Source: Mycobacterium paraense (GTDB lineage: Bacteria > Actinomycetota > Actinomycetes > Mycobacteriales > Mycobacteriaceae). Taken from it: 64,000 bases of DNA. The stretch spans positions 1 to 64,000 of the forward strand of contig NZ_LQPM01000036.1 in the NCBI RefSeq assembly GCF_002101815.1, in the 5' to 3' direction. Within the stretch, counting starts at the first letter, position 1. Each line of letters starts with the position of its first letter. The notes under the pieces are model-generated. The model was not told the origin of the DNA and made no database searches. It saw nothing but the letters and a program-made list of their open reading frames with translations. Shown here piece after piece: positions 46,950-54,880 of the stretch. A program made the translations under genes and the position numbers.

Positions 46950-49568
46950 GTGGAGCGCTTGCTGGAGCGCGAGGCCGTCCTCGCGAAACTGGCCGAGCTG
47001 ACGCGCGCCGCGCGCCGGGGCAGGGGTCAGGCGGTGTTGCTCCGCGGGGAAGCCGGCGTGGGCAAGACCGCGGCGCTCGCCCGGTTCACCGCGGGCCTCG
47101 ACGCCGAGTTGCGGGTGCTGCGCGGCTGGTGCGACCCGCTGGCGGCGCCGCGACCGTTGGGCCCGCTACTGGACGCGCTGACGGGGGTGGGCGCACCGGC
47201 CGCCCGGGCGCTGGACGAGGCGATCGAATCGGGCGATACGGGTGCGCTGTACCGGCGGCTGCTGACGGTGCTGCGCGACGGAAACCGGTGGGTCTGGGTG
47301 ATCGAGGACGCCCATTGGGCCGACGGCGCGACCCTCGATCTGCTGCGTTTCCTGGCCCGGCGTATCGAGTCCCTGCCGCTGTTGCTCCTGGTCTCCTACC
47401 GCGACGACCAGCTCGACCGACAGCACCCGCTTTCGGTCGCGCTGGGGGATATCGCGACCTGTGCCGCGGTCAGCCGCGTCGCGTTGGAACCCCTCAGCCG
47501 GGACGCGGTGGCCGTCCTGGCCGCCGGCAGCGGCGTCAATGCGGACCAGTTGTATCAACTCACCGGTGGCAACCCGTTTTACGCCACGGAGGTCCTGGCG
47601 GCCGGCCCCCAAGCGCTGCAACGCAATGCGTTGCCGCGCAGCGTGACCGAGGCCGTCTGGGGGCGCCTGGGTCGGCTGTCGACGGCCGCTCGCGAGACCG
47701 CGCACGCCGTGGCGGTCTGTGGTCCGCGGGTACACGCGGAGCTGCTGCACAAGGTTTGTCCGGCCGCCGGCGCGGGGCTGGCCGAGTGCCTCGACGCGGG
47801 CGTGTTGCTCACCGCGTGGGAGGCGATCGGGTTTCGCCACGAACTCGCCCGGCTCGCGACGCTCGAGCAAGTCCCGGACCACGAGCGGACGGCCGTGCAC
47901 ACCCGTGCGCTGGCCGCTCTGGCCGAGCCGCCGATCGACCCGAACACGTTCGCGGCCTTGGCATTTCATGCCGATCAGGTCGGCGACACCGACGGCGTGA
48001 TCCGCTACGGGGTGGCCGGTGCGCAGCGTGCGGCGGCGCTGGGCGCCCATCGGCAGGCGGCCGACCTGTATGAGCTGGCGCTGCACCGCGCCGACAGCGA
48101 ACCCGCCGAGCAGCGGGTGCAATGGCTCGAGCAGCACGCGGTGGCCTGCTACCTCTGCGGGCGCGGCGAGGCCGCGGTTTCGTCGTGGCGCCAGGCGATT
48201 TCGCTGCGCCACGCGATGGGCGACCGGTTGGGCGAGGGCGACGACCTGCGCTGGCTGTCGCACGGGCTATGGGGGCTGGGCCGGGTGGGAGAATCCGCCG
48301 AGGCCGCGCGCGCCTCCCTGCACCTGGTGCAGGATGCCGACGCATGTCCGCAGCTGGCCTGGTCGTTGGTGAACATGGCCGAGCAGGGCCTCTGGAACTT
48401 CGACCCGGCCTGTGCCGACTACGCGGCGAGGGCGATCGCGGTCGGCACCGAGCTTGGCGACAACGCGGTGGTCGTCCGCGCCCGCGGCTACCTGGGTTTG
48501 GCGAACGTGGTCCGCACGGACACGGGATGGCATGAACTGGAAGCGGTTTGGCGCGATGCGATGGCGGCCGATGCCCGCGGCGAGACCGCCGCGTTCTTCG
48601 GGGCGGTGAACGGCTACATCGCGGCGATGCACTACGACCCCGATCGGGCGGATCGCTACATCGACAGCGCCGTCACGTACTGCCGCGACCGGGGGATCTA
48701 CCTTTTCGAGGGCATCGCCGCGAGCGCCGAGGCTCAGGCCTCGCTGCATCGCGGCCACTGGAGTCAAGCTGGCGCAATCGCCGAGGACATGCTCAGTCGC
48801 CCAGGGCTGACGAAGGTAACTCTGATTGCGGCGCGGCTGGTCCTGGCCCTCATCAACGCCCGTCGCGGCCACCAACCCGTCGCCTCGCTGCTCGATGACA
48901 TCGAAGCCAGCTCGGAGCTGAACCAGCAGCGGTTCTTTCCGGTCTGGGCCGCGCGCGCCGAGGCCGCCTGGCTGGCCGGCGACGACGACTCCGCCCGGAG
49001 CTTGGCGCAGAGCGCGCTGATCAAGATGGGCGACTGGAATCCCTGGCTGATCTGGCAGCTCCGCCGGTGGGCCCGACTTCCCGATGGCCCGCCAGAGCCC
49101 ATCTCCGTCGGCGGACCGAGCACTCCCTTCGAGCTGGAGGTCGGCGGTGACTGGCGGGCCGCGGCGGAGGCGTGGCATCGGCGCGGCTGTCCCTACGACG
49201 CCGCCATCGCCGAGCTCGGCGGCGACATCACCGCGGTCGAGTCGGCGCTGGCCACGTTTCGCCGGCTCGGCGCCCGAGCCGCGGCTCGCCGCGCTCAGCA
49301 GCGCCTGACGGCGCTGCGCGGTGACGCTCGTCGCGGCAGGGGCGCGGGCACGGTTGCCGATCCGGATGGGCTGACCCAGCGGCAACGCGAGGTACTGACG
49401 TTGATCGCCGCCGGGTACAGCGACGCCGAGGTGGCCACCAAACTGTCCATCAGCCCCAAGACCGTCGGCCACCACGTCGCCGCGATCCTGGCCAAGCTTG
49501 GTGCCGACAACCGCACCCAGGCCGCGGCCCGCGCCCGACCCGGCGCGCCGCTGGACCCGCAAATATAG
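46950..49568 (+). CDS. Second large ATP-binding LuxR-family (LAL) regulator
   Basis: The 872-aa protein (GTG start) has Walker A Gly-Glu-Ala-Gly-Val-Gly-Lys-Thr at 33-40, Walker B Val-Ile-Glu-Asp-Ala-His-Trp around 117-123 (Glu-Asp in place of Asp-Asp), a helical repeat middle, and a C-terminal LuxR helix-turn-helix (Leu-Thr-Gln-Arg-Gln-Arg-Glu-Val-Leu; Ser-Pro-Lys-Thr-Val-Gly-His-His-Val). It is related to the 42145 regulator in layout but not a close copy. It follows the stem-loop at 46876-46932. A TTG upstream at 46887 would place the stem-loop inside the gene and is less likely. Its targets are unknown. Confidence 0.91.
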   Translation: MERLLEREAVLAKLAELTRAARRGRGQAVLLRGEAGVGKTAALARFTAGLDAELRVLRGWCDPLAAPRPLGPLLDALTGVGAPAARALDEAIESGDTGALYRRLLTVLRDGNRWVWVIEDAHWADGATLDLLRFLARRIESLPLLLLVSYRDDQLDRQHPLSVALGDIATCAAVSRVALEPLSRDAVAVLAAGSGVNADQLYQLTGGNPFYATEVLAAGPQALQRNALPRSVTEAVWGRLGRLSTAARETAHAVAVCGPRVHAELLHKVCPAAGAGLAECLDAGVLLTAWEAIGFRHELARLATLEQVPDHERTAVHTRALAALAEPPIDPNTFAALAFHADQVGDTDGVIRYGVAGAQRAAALGAHRQAADLYELALHRADSEPAEQRVQWLEQHAVACYLCGRGEAAVSSWRQAISLRHAMGDRLGEGDDLRWLSHGLWGLGRVGESAEAARASLHLVQDADACPQLAWSLVNMAEQGLWNFDPACADYAARAIAVGTELGDNAVVVRARGYLGLANVVRTDTGWHELEAVWRDAMAADARGETAAFFGAVNGYIAAMHYDPDRADRYIDSAVTYCRDRGIYLFEGIAASAEAQASLHRGHWSQAGAIAEDMLSRPGLTKVTLIAARLVLALINARRGHQPVASLLDDIEASSELNQQRFFPVWAARAEAAWLAGDDDSARSLAQSALIKMGDWNPWLIWQLRRWARLPDGPPEPISVGGPSTPFELEVGGDWRAAAEAWHRRGCPYDAAIAELGGDITAVESALATFRRLGARAAARRAQQRLTALRGDARRGRGAGTVADPDGLTQRQREVLTLIAAGYSDAEVATKLSISPKTVGHHVAAILAKLGADNRTQAAARARPGAPLDPQI

Positions 49569-49661
49569 GGAAAATTCCCGATCCACGAGGCCGGCTCGGC
49601 GGCGGGCTTGCTCAACATCGGCACCGGAATCGCCGGCCTGTTCAACCTCGCCCGCTCGTAA
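49569..49661 (+). other. In-frame 30-codon tail after the LuxR-type stop codon
   Basis: Directly after the TAG of the 46950 regulator, the same frame continues for 30 sense codons to TAA at 49659-49661, reading a Gly/Leu/Asn/Phe-rich segment (Gly-Leu-Leu-Asn-Ile-Gly-Thr-Gly-Ile). It resembles a fragment of another protein more than intergenic DNA. Either it is the worn end of a lost gene or a rarely read extension. Confidence 0.3.
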
Positions 49662-49688
49662 CGGATCGCACTGCGAGATCGCCAACCC

Positions 49689-50294
49689 TTATCCGCTCAG
49701 CATCGCGTCGATGAGCCGGTGCAGCACCTCCCCGGTCTCCCCGCGGGCGCGCTTCGGATCGTCGGCGGTGGCGATGACCATGGCCGCCTCGTCGAGCGCG
49801 CCGATCAGGATGTGCGCCAACGGTCGCACCGGTTGTTCGGCCAGCTGGCCGGCCTTGACGGCTTCGGTGAGCAGTTGTTCCGTCATGCCGAGGCTGTAGC
49901 GCTGTGCCACGTCGCGAAAGGCTGGCCAGCCGAGCACGCTGGGCGCATCCAGCAGGATCAGCTGGCGGACCTCCGGGTCGCCGGAGACGTCGAGCCAGGC
50001 ATCGACGGCGGCCCGGATCGCGCCGGCGGGCGTGGTCGCCCCCGACTCGGCGACCAGCACCGCCATCCGGGCCATCACGTCCTGCTCGACCACCTCGACC
50101 ACCTCGGCGAACAGCGCTGCCTTGTCGGCGAATTGGTGATACATCGCGCCTCTGGTGACGCCCGCCGTGGTGGCGATCTCCGGCGTTCCGACGTCGGCGT
50201 ACCCGCGCTGGCCCCACAGCTTGCGGGCAGCCGAGATCAGCGCGTCGCGGGTCGCCGCGGAGCGCTCCTCCTGGGTCCGTCTCTTGCTTTCCAT
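49689..50294 (-). CDS. TetR family transcriptional regulator
   Basis: The 201-aa protein has a TetR head: Ala-Thr-Arg-Asp-Ala-Leu-Ile, Gly-Tyr-Ala-Asp-Val-Gly-Thr-Pro-Glu-Ile-Ala, Val-Thr-Arg-Gly-Ala-Met-Tyr-His-Gln-Phe-Ala-Asp-Lys. The ATG at 50294 is directly before the operator-bearing gap. It is divergent from the alpha/beta hydrolase with 67 bases between and almost certainly represses it through the palindrome at 50310-50336. Confidence 0.93.
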   Translation of the reverse strand: MESKRRTQEERSAATRDALISAARKLWGQRGYADVGTPEIATTAGVTRGAMYHQFADKAALFAEVVEVVEQDVMARMAVLVAESGATTPAGAIRAAVDAWLDVSGDPEVRQLILLDAPSVLGWPAFRDVAQRYSLGMTEQLLTEAVKAGQLAEQPVRPLAHILIGALDEAAMVIATADDPKRARGETGEVLHRLIDAMLSG

Positions 50295-50309
50295 ACAGCC
50301 TGTTGGTAA

Positions 50310-50336
50310 CTTACGAACAGACAGCCTGTTTGTAAG
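50310..50336. promoter_or_regulatory. TetR operator
   Basis: CTTACGAACAG and CTGTTTGTAAG are 11-bp inverted arms with one mismatch around ACAGC, in the gap between the divergent TetR and hydrolase genes. A partial third copy of the arm (CAGCCTGTTGGTAAC) lies just beside it at 50296-50310. This is a strong autoregulatory operator. Confidence 0.75.
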
Positions 50337-50361
50337 TGTATCTCGAAGGTGGGAGCTAGCT

Positions 50362-51192
50362 ATGTCGACGATCGACATTAATGCCGGAACCATTCATTAC
50401 GAAGCAACCGGACCCGAGGACGGCAGGCCCGTCGTCTTCGTGCACGGGTACATGATGGGCGGCCAACTCTGGCGCCAGGTCGGCGAGCGCCTCGCGCGGC
50501 TCGGCCTGCGCTGCATTGCCCCCACCTGGCCCCTCGGCGCGCACCCGCAGCCCCTGCGCCCCGGCGCCGACCGCACCATCAGCGGCGTGGCCGGCATCGT
50601 TGCCGACGTGCTCGCCGCGCTTGACCTCGAGGACGTGGTGCTGGTCGGCAACGACACCGGCGGGGTCGTCACGCAACTCGTCGCTGTGCATCGTCCCGAG
50701 CGGCTCGGCGCGCTGGTGCTGACGAGTTGCGATGCGTTCGAACACTTTCCGCCGCCGATCCTCAAGCCGGTGATCCTGGCCGCCAAGTCCAAGACGATGT
50801 TCAAGGCGGTGGCTCAGGCCATGCGCGCGCCGGCCGCGCGCAAGCGCGCCTTCGACGGCCTGGCGCACCGCAACATCGACGACCTCACGGAGGCCTGGGT
50901 GCGCCCGGGGCTGTCCGATCCGGCCATCGCCGAAGACCTGCGCCAGTTCACCCTGTCGCTGCGCACGGAGGTGACCACCGGCGTGGCCGCCCGGCTACCC
51001 GAGATCGACCTGCCCACCCTCGTCGCCTGGTCGGCCGACGACGTGTTCTTCGAGCTCGGTGACGGCGAACGCCTGGCCGCGACCATCCCCAACGCCCGCC
51101 TCGAGGTCATCGAGGGGGCACGCACGTTCTCGATGGTCGACCAGCCGCAACGGCTCGCCGATCTGCTGTCGTCGATCGCGGTGCGCACCTAG
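50362..51192 (+). CDS. Alpha/beta-hydrolase with Asp nucleophile (dehalogenase-like)
   Basis: The 276-aa protein is an alpha/beta hydrolase: Phe-Val-His-Gly-Tyr oxyanion loop and Gly-Asn-Asp-Thr-Gly-Gly nucleophile elbow, so Asp replaces Ser as in haloalkane dehalogenases and epoxide hydrolases. A Trp-Ser-Ala-Asp-Asp segment could give the acid. At the place where the catalytic His is usual, the chain reads Gly-Ala-Arg-Thr-Phe, so the His may be missing or replaced. GTG/ATG choice: ATG 50362. It is under the divergent TetR. The substrate is unknown. Confidence 0.87.
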   Translation: MSTIDINAGTIHYEATGPEDGRPVVFVHGYMMGGQLWRQVGERLARLGLRCIAPTWPLGAHPQPLRPGADRTISGVAGIVADVLAALDLEDVVLVGNDTGGVVTQLVAVHRPERLGALVLTSCDAFEHFPPPILKPVILAAKSKTMFKAVAQAMRAPAARKRAFDGLAHRNIDDLTEAWVRPGLSDPAIAEDLRQFTLSLRTEVTTGVAARLPEIDLPTLVAWSADDVFFELGDGERLAATIPNARLEVIEGARTFSMVDQPQRLADLLSSIAVRT

Positions 51193-51228
51193 CTCGGGAC
51201 CGCGCCTGGCGGGCGCTACGCTCGCGGC

Positions 51229-51990
51229 ATGCAAAACGTGCTGCAGGGCAGGCGGATCCTGGTCACCGGCGGAGCGACCGGCATCGGCGCGGCCGCCGTC
51301 GGGGTCCTCACCGCCGCGGGGGCAGAGGTCGTCGGCACCTATCACCAGACCCCGCCGCCGGACGGGCTGGCGAACACCTGGCTGCAGTGCGACGCACGTG
51401 ACGCCGAGGCCGTCTCCGCGATGGTGCGGCAGGCCGCGGACCACCTCGGCGGGCTCGACGTGCTGGTGAACGCCGCGGGGCTGTGGCAGTCCGGCATCCC
51501 CGGATACATTGGCGCCGACGAGATCTCGTTCCTGTTGGACACCAACGTCAAGGCCACCATCCTGACCAACCAGGCGGCGTACGCGGTGATGAAGAGTCAA
51601 GATCCCAAGGGCGGCAGGATCATCAACTTCGGATCGTCCGAGGCCGTACAGGGCAGCGCCATCTCGGCGGTCTACGCCGCGACCAAGGGCGCCGTGCAGG
51701 CCTGGACCCGATCGGCCGCCAAGGCCTGGGGCGCCGACAATGTCACCGTCAACGCGCTGGCGCCGGCGGTGCAGACACCCGGCTCCGACCGCTTCCGGGA
51801 TTTCCTCGGTCCCGATGCGAGCGCCCTCATCGACCAGCAGATGCAGCTGATGATTCCGATCGGCGGGAAGCTCGGAGACCCCGCGCGAGACGTGGGGCCG
51901 ATGCTCGTGTTTCTCGCCGGAACCGGTTCCGGCTTCATCACCGGGCAGCTCCTCGCGGTCGACGGCGGCCTGATGATGGTCGGCGGATAG
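51229..51990 (+). CDS. Short-chain dehydrogenase/reductase
   Basis: The 253-aa SDR has Thr-Gly-Gly-Ala-Thr-Gly-Ile-Gly, Asn-Ala-Ala-Gly, and Tyr-Ala-Ala-Thr-Lys, with Val-Asp-Gly-Gly near its end. It follows the hydrolase by 36 bases on the same strand and may be co-transcribed, sharing the TetR control. It probably oxidises the product of the hydrolase, but this is only suggested by position. Confidence 0.88.
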   Translation: MQNVLQGRRILVTGGATGIGAAAVGVLTAAGAEVVGTYHQTPPPDGLANTWLQCDARDAEAVSAMVRQAADHLGGLDVLVNAAGLWQSGIPGYIGADEISFLLDTNVKATILTNQAAYAVMKSQDPKGGRIINFGSSEAVQGSAISAVYAATKGAVQAWTRSAAKAWGADNVTVNALAPAVQTPGSDRFRDFLGPDASALIDQQMQLMIPIGGKLGDPARDVGPMLVFLAGTGSGFITGQLLAVDGGLMMVGG

Positions 51991-52173
51991 GCAGAAATTC
52001 GCGCGCCCGGTTCCGTAGCAGCACCAGCGACCTATGCAGCTCAAACAGCACGAGACCATGATGGCCGTCAGAAGCGAACAGACGGGTTATCCACACCGTC
52101 TTCGACGGCGAACCCTCGGCGAAATGGGCATGAAAGGTTTCACAACACGCTGGCCGAGCCGCCCGCTATTATA

Positions 52174-52186
52174 AGACGGACCGTCT
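52174..52186. promoter_or_regulatory. Candidate repressor operator over the ligase promoter
   Basis: AGACGG-A-CCGTCT is a perfect inverted repeat right after TATTAT, a likely -10 element, 40 bases above the acyl-CoA ligase start. Such a site would block the promoter. The rest of the 235-base gap (51991-52225) shows no gene. Confidence 0.5.
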
Positions 52187-52225
52187 CGTCTCGTAAAGCA
52201 CACATAGCGAAGGTGAATCCGACCA

Positions 52226-53869
52226 ATGGCTGACGACACGATTCAGGCGCTACTGCGCAAGCGCCTGACCGATCCCGCCGTCGCCGTCAAACACGGCACC
52301 CTGCAATGGACTTGGCGTCAATACCTCGCGGCATCGACCGCGCGCGCCGCGGCCTTCATCGCCGCCGCCGACCCGCATCGGCCCCTGCACGTCGGCGCCC
52401 TGCTGGGCAACACGCCCGAGATGCTGGCCCAGATGGCGGCCGCCGGGCTGGGTGGCTACGTGCTCTGCGGGCTGAACGTCACGCGGCGCGGCGAGGCGTT
52501 GGCGGCCGACGTCCGGCGCGCCGACTGCCAATTCCTCGTGACCGACGCCGAACATCGGCCGCTGCTGGACGGATTGGACCTCGAGGGAACGCAGATCCTC
52601 GACACCTCGACGCCGCAATGGGCCGAGTTCATCGGCGGCGCGGGCGAACTGGTCCCCCACCGCGAGGTCACCGCGATGGACGCGTTCATGATGATTTTCA
52701 CCTCGGGAACGAGCGGAAATCCGAAGGCGGTCCAGGTATCCCACCTCATGGCGACGTTCGCCGGTATCAACCTGGTCCAGCGCTTCGCGCTGTCGCAGCA
52801 GGACACCTGCTACGTGTCCATGCCGCTGTTTCACTCCAACGCCGTCGTGGCGGGATGGGCGCCCGCCGTGGTCTCCGGCGCCGCGATCGTGCCGGCGAAA
52901 TTCTCGGCCAGCAACTTCCTCGACGACATCCGCCGCTACGGCGCCACCTACATGAACTACGTCGGCAAGCCGCTCGCCTACATCCTCGCCACCGCCGAGC
53001 GCGACGACGACGCCGACAACCCCCTGCGGGTGGCGTTCGGTAATGAGGCCAACGACAAGGACATTGAGGAGTTCGCGCGCCGATTCGGGGTTCAGGTCGA
53101 GGACGGGTTCGGCTCGACCGAGAACGCGGTCATCGTGATCCGCGAACCCGGCACGCCGAAGGGTTCGATCGGCCGCGGGGCCGACGGGGTCGCGGTCTAC
53201 AACAGCGAAACCGTCACCGAATGCGCCGTCGCGCGCTTCGATGCCACCGGCGCGCTGGCCAATGCCGACGAAGCGGTCGGCGAGTTGGTCAACACCACCG
53301 GATCGGGTTTTTTCACCGGCTACTACAACGATCCGGAAGCCAACGCCGAACGGATGCGCCACGGCATGTACTGGTCGGGCGACCTCGCCTACCGGGACGC
53401 CGAGGGCTGGATCTACCTGGCCGGGCGCACCGCCGACTGGATGCGGGTCGACGGCGAGAACCTGGCGGCCGCGCCCATCGAGCGGGTCCTGTTGCGGCAC
53501 AGCGCCATCAATCGCGTCGCGGTGTACGCCGTTCCCGACGAGCGGGTGGGCGACCAGGTGATGGCCGCGATCGTCCTCAACGACGGCGCCGAACTCCAGC
53601 CCGATGCGTTCGAAGCGTTCCTCGCCGCGCAGCCCGACCTGTCCCCCAAGGCCTGGCCGCGCTACGTCCGCATCGCCGCCGACCTGCCCAGCACCGCCAC
53701 CCATAAGGTGCTCAAGCGCCAGCTGATCGCCCAGGGAACCGCCGTGGGCGAGGACGAAGCCCTGTGGGAACGCGAACCGCGCGGCACCGCGTACCGGCGC
53801 GCGGCGGCTAGCCCGGCTCCCGGCGCGCTCGGCGGCGGATCTGCCCCTTCGCCCGTCGCACCCGTTTGA
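52226..53869 (+). CDS. Acyl-CoA synthetase / AMP-dependent ligase (FadD-type)
   Basis: The 547-aa protein has the adenylation signatures: Phe-Thr-Ser-Gly-Thr-Ser-Gly-Asn-Pro-Lys P-loop about residues 159-168, Gly-Phe-Gly-Ser-Thr-Glu, Tyr-Trp-Ser-Gly-Asp-Leu-Ala, and Asp-Trp-Met-Arg-Val-Asp-Gly-Glu-Asn, plus a late Lys in Lys-Val-Leu-Lys-Arg. It should activate a carboxylic acid to its CoA ester, like the short FadD enzymes of mycobacteria. It may feed the CoA-thioester operon on the opposite strand. Its Ala/Pro/Gly-rich last 20 residues overlap the PadR gene by 62 bases and look added. Confidence 0.9.
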   Translation: MADDTIQALLRKRLTDPAVAVKHGTLQWTWRQYLAASTARAAAFIAAADPHRPLHVGALLGNTPEMLAQMAAAGLGGYVLCGLNVTRRGEALAADVRRADCQFLVTDAEHRPLLDGLDLEGTQILDTSTPQWAEFIGGAGELVPHREVTAMDAFMMIFTSGTSGNPKAVQVSHLMATFAGINLVQRFALSQQDTCYVSMPLFHSNAVVAGWAPAVVSGAAIVPAKFSASNFLDDIRRYGATYMNYVGKPLAYILATAERDDDADNPLRVAFGNEANDKDIEEFARRFGVQVEDGFGSTENAVIVIREPGTPKGSIGRGADGVAVYNSETVTECAVARFDATGALANADEAVGELVNTTGSGFFTGYYNDPEANAERMRHGMYWSGDLAYRDAEGWIYLAGRTADWMRVDGENLAAAPIERVLLRHSAINRVAVYAVPDERVGDQVMAAIVLNDGAELQPDAFEAFLAAQPDLSPKAWPRYVRIAADLPSTATHKVLKRQLIAQGTAVGEDEALWEREPRGTAYRRAAASPAPGALGGGSAPSPVAPV

Positions 53870-54461
53870 CCGGGTCTCTGCTTGTGCCCCCGGCGATCTC
53901 GTCGCGCAGCTGGGAGATGTTGGAGATCTCGGCGTAGAGTCCGCGGATGGCGTAGTCGAGGACCGCGAACGAGAAGCGTTGGTCCGGATCGTCGATGATG
54001 CCGAGTTCGCGGGAGCGCTGCCGCGACCACAGGGCCTCGTCCAGGCGAGCCCGCGTCGATTCGAGATGCCGGTCCAGGGTGTCGATCACGCGCTCCGGGT
54101 CCTCGCCGCGGGCGAGCCAGGTCCGCAGGATGACGGGGTGTTTGATCACCACCTGGTCCTGACCCGGAAAATGCTGGACCCACCGGCGCAGCGCGTCCAG
54201 CCCGGCGTCGGTGGTCTCGTACAGCGTGATCGCGCGCTTGCCCGATTGGGCTCCGATCTCGTTGACCATCCCTCGCGCCAGCAACCGGTTCAGCTCGCGC
54301 CGGACGTGGCTCACCGACGGCGACCAAAAGAAATGCCCGACCGACAGTTCGGCGCGCATCTTGACCTCGCCGGCGGTGAGTTGTTCGTCGTTGGCCGCCA
54401 GCACGCCGAGGACCAGGTAGGCGGTCACCGGCAGGCCGTTGCTGGTGCGCGCGGGGCTCAT
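53808..54461 (-). CDS. PadR family transcriptional regulator
   Basis: The 217-aa protein has the PadR winged helix (Leu-Val-Leu-Gly-Val-Leu-Ala near its start, Ser-Val-Gly-His-Phe-Phe-Trp-Ser, Ser-Val-Ser-His-Val-Arg-Arg-Glu-Leu) and a helical C-terminal domain with Trp. Its ATG overlaps the DUF35 gene stop as ATGA. As the last gene of the six-gene operon it probably represses that operon in response to a pathway compound. Confidence 0.9.
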   Translation of the reverse strand: MSPARTSNGLPVTAYLVLGVLAANDEQLTAGEVKMRAELSVGHFFWSPSVSHVRRELNRLLARGMVNEIGAQSGKRAITLYETTDAGLDALRRWVQHFPGQDQVVIKHPVILRTWLARGEDPERVIDTLDRHLESTRARLDEALWSRQRSRELGIIDDPDQRFSFAVLDYAIRGLYAEISNISQLRDEIAGGTSRDPVKRVRRAKGQIRRRARREPG

Positions 54462-54880
54462 TGCGAACCGGTGAAATACGGCAGGGTCACGTCGGCGTCG
54501 ACGGCGTGGAATTCGACCTGCACCCGCAGGCCGATCGCCAGGTCGGCCGGGGCGATGCCGACGATGTTGGTCAGCATTTGGTAGCCCTCGTCGAGGGTGA
54601 CGATCGCCGGCGCATACGGCGGTTCGAACTCCGCGGTGACCGGGCGATGCACCAGGGTCCAGCTGTATATCTCGCCGAGGCCGTCGCTGCGCTCCCACCG
54701 CAATTCGGCCGAAAGGCATTGGCGGCAATGCTCGCTCGGCGGGAAGTTCGCCGCGCGGCAGGCCGCGCAGCGTTGGTAGCGCAGCTCCCCGGCCCGGCAG
54801 CCCTGCCAGAACGGAAGGCTGAGGTGGCTGCTGGCGTGTGGCACGGGGCCACGCTGGGGCCGCAAGGCGTCGGCGGTCAT
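54458..54880 (-). CDS. DUF35 OB-fold zinc-ribbon partner protein
   Basis: The 140-aa protein has a zinc ribbon with Cys-x2-Cys (Arg-Cys-Ala-Ala-Cys) and a second Cys-x2-Cys (Cys-Arg-Gln-Cys), then an OB-fold of about 80 residues. DUF35 proteins pair with thiolase-fold proteins; ChsH2 with Ltp2 in steroid side-chain cleavage is one studied pair. Its ATG overlaps the thiolase-fold stop as ATGA, and its stop overlaps the PadR start. It is therefore the partner subunit of that protein. Confidence 0.9.
   Translation of the reverse strand: MTADALRPQRGPVPHASSHLSLPFWQGCRAGELRYQRCAACRAANFPPSEHCRQCLSAELRWERSDGLGEIYSWTLVHRPVTAEFEPPYAPAIVTLDEGYQMLTNIVGIAPADLAIGLRVQVEFHAVDADVTLPYFTGSQ

Noticed and set aside
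52087..52095. TTATCCACA, a perfect DnaA-box-like sequence
   Set aside because: It is single, with no cluster of boxes, no A/T-rich unwinding region and no dnaA or dnaN nearby, so it is not an origin.
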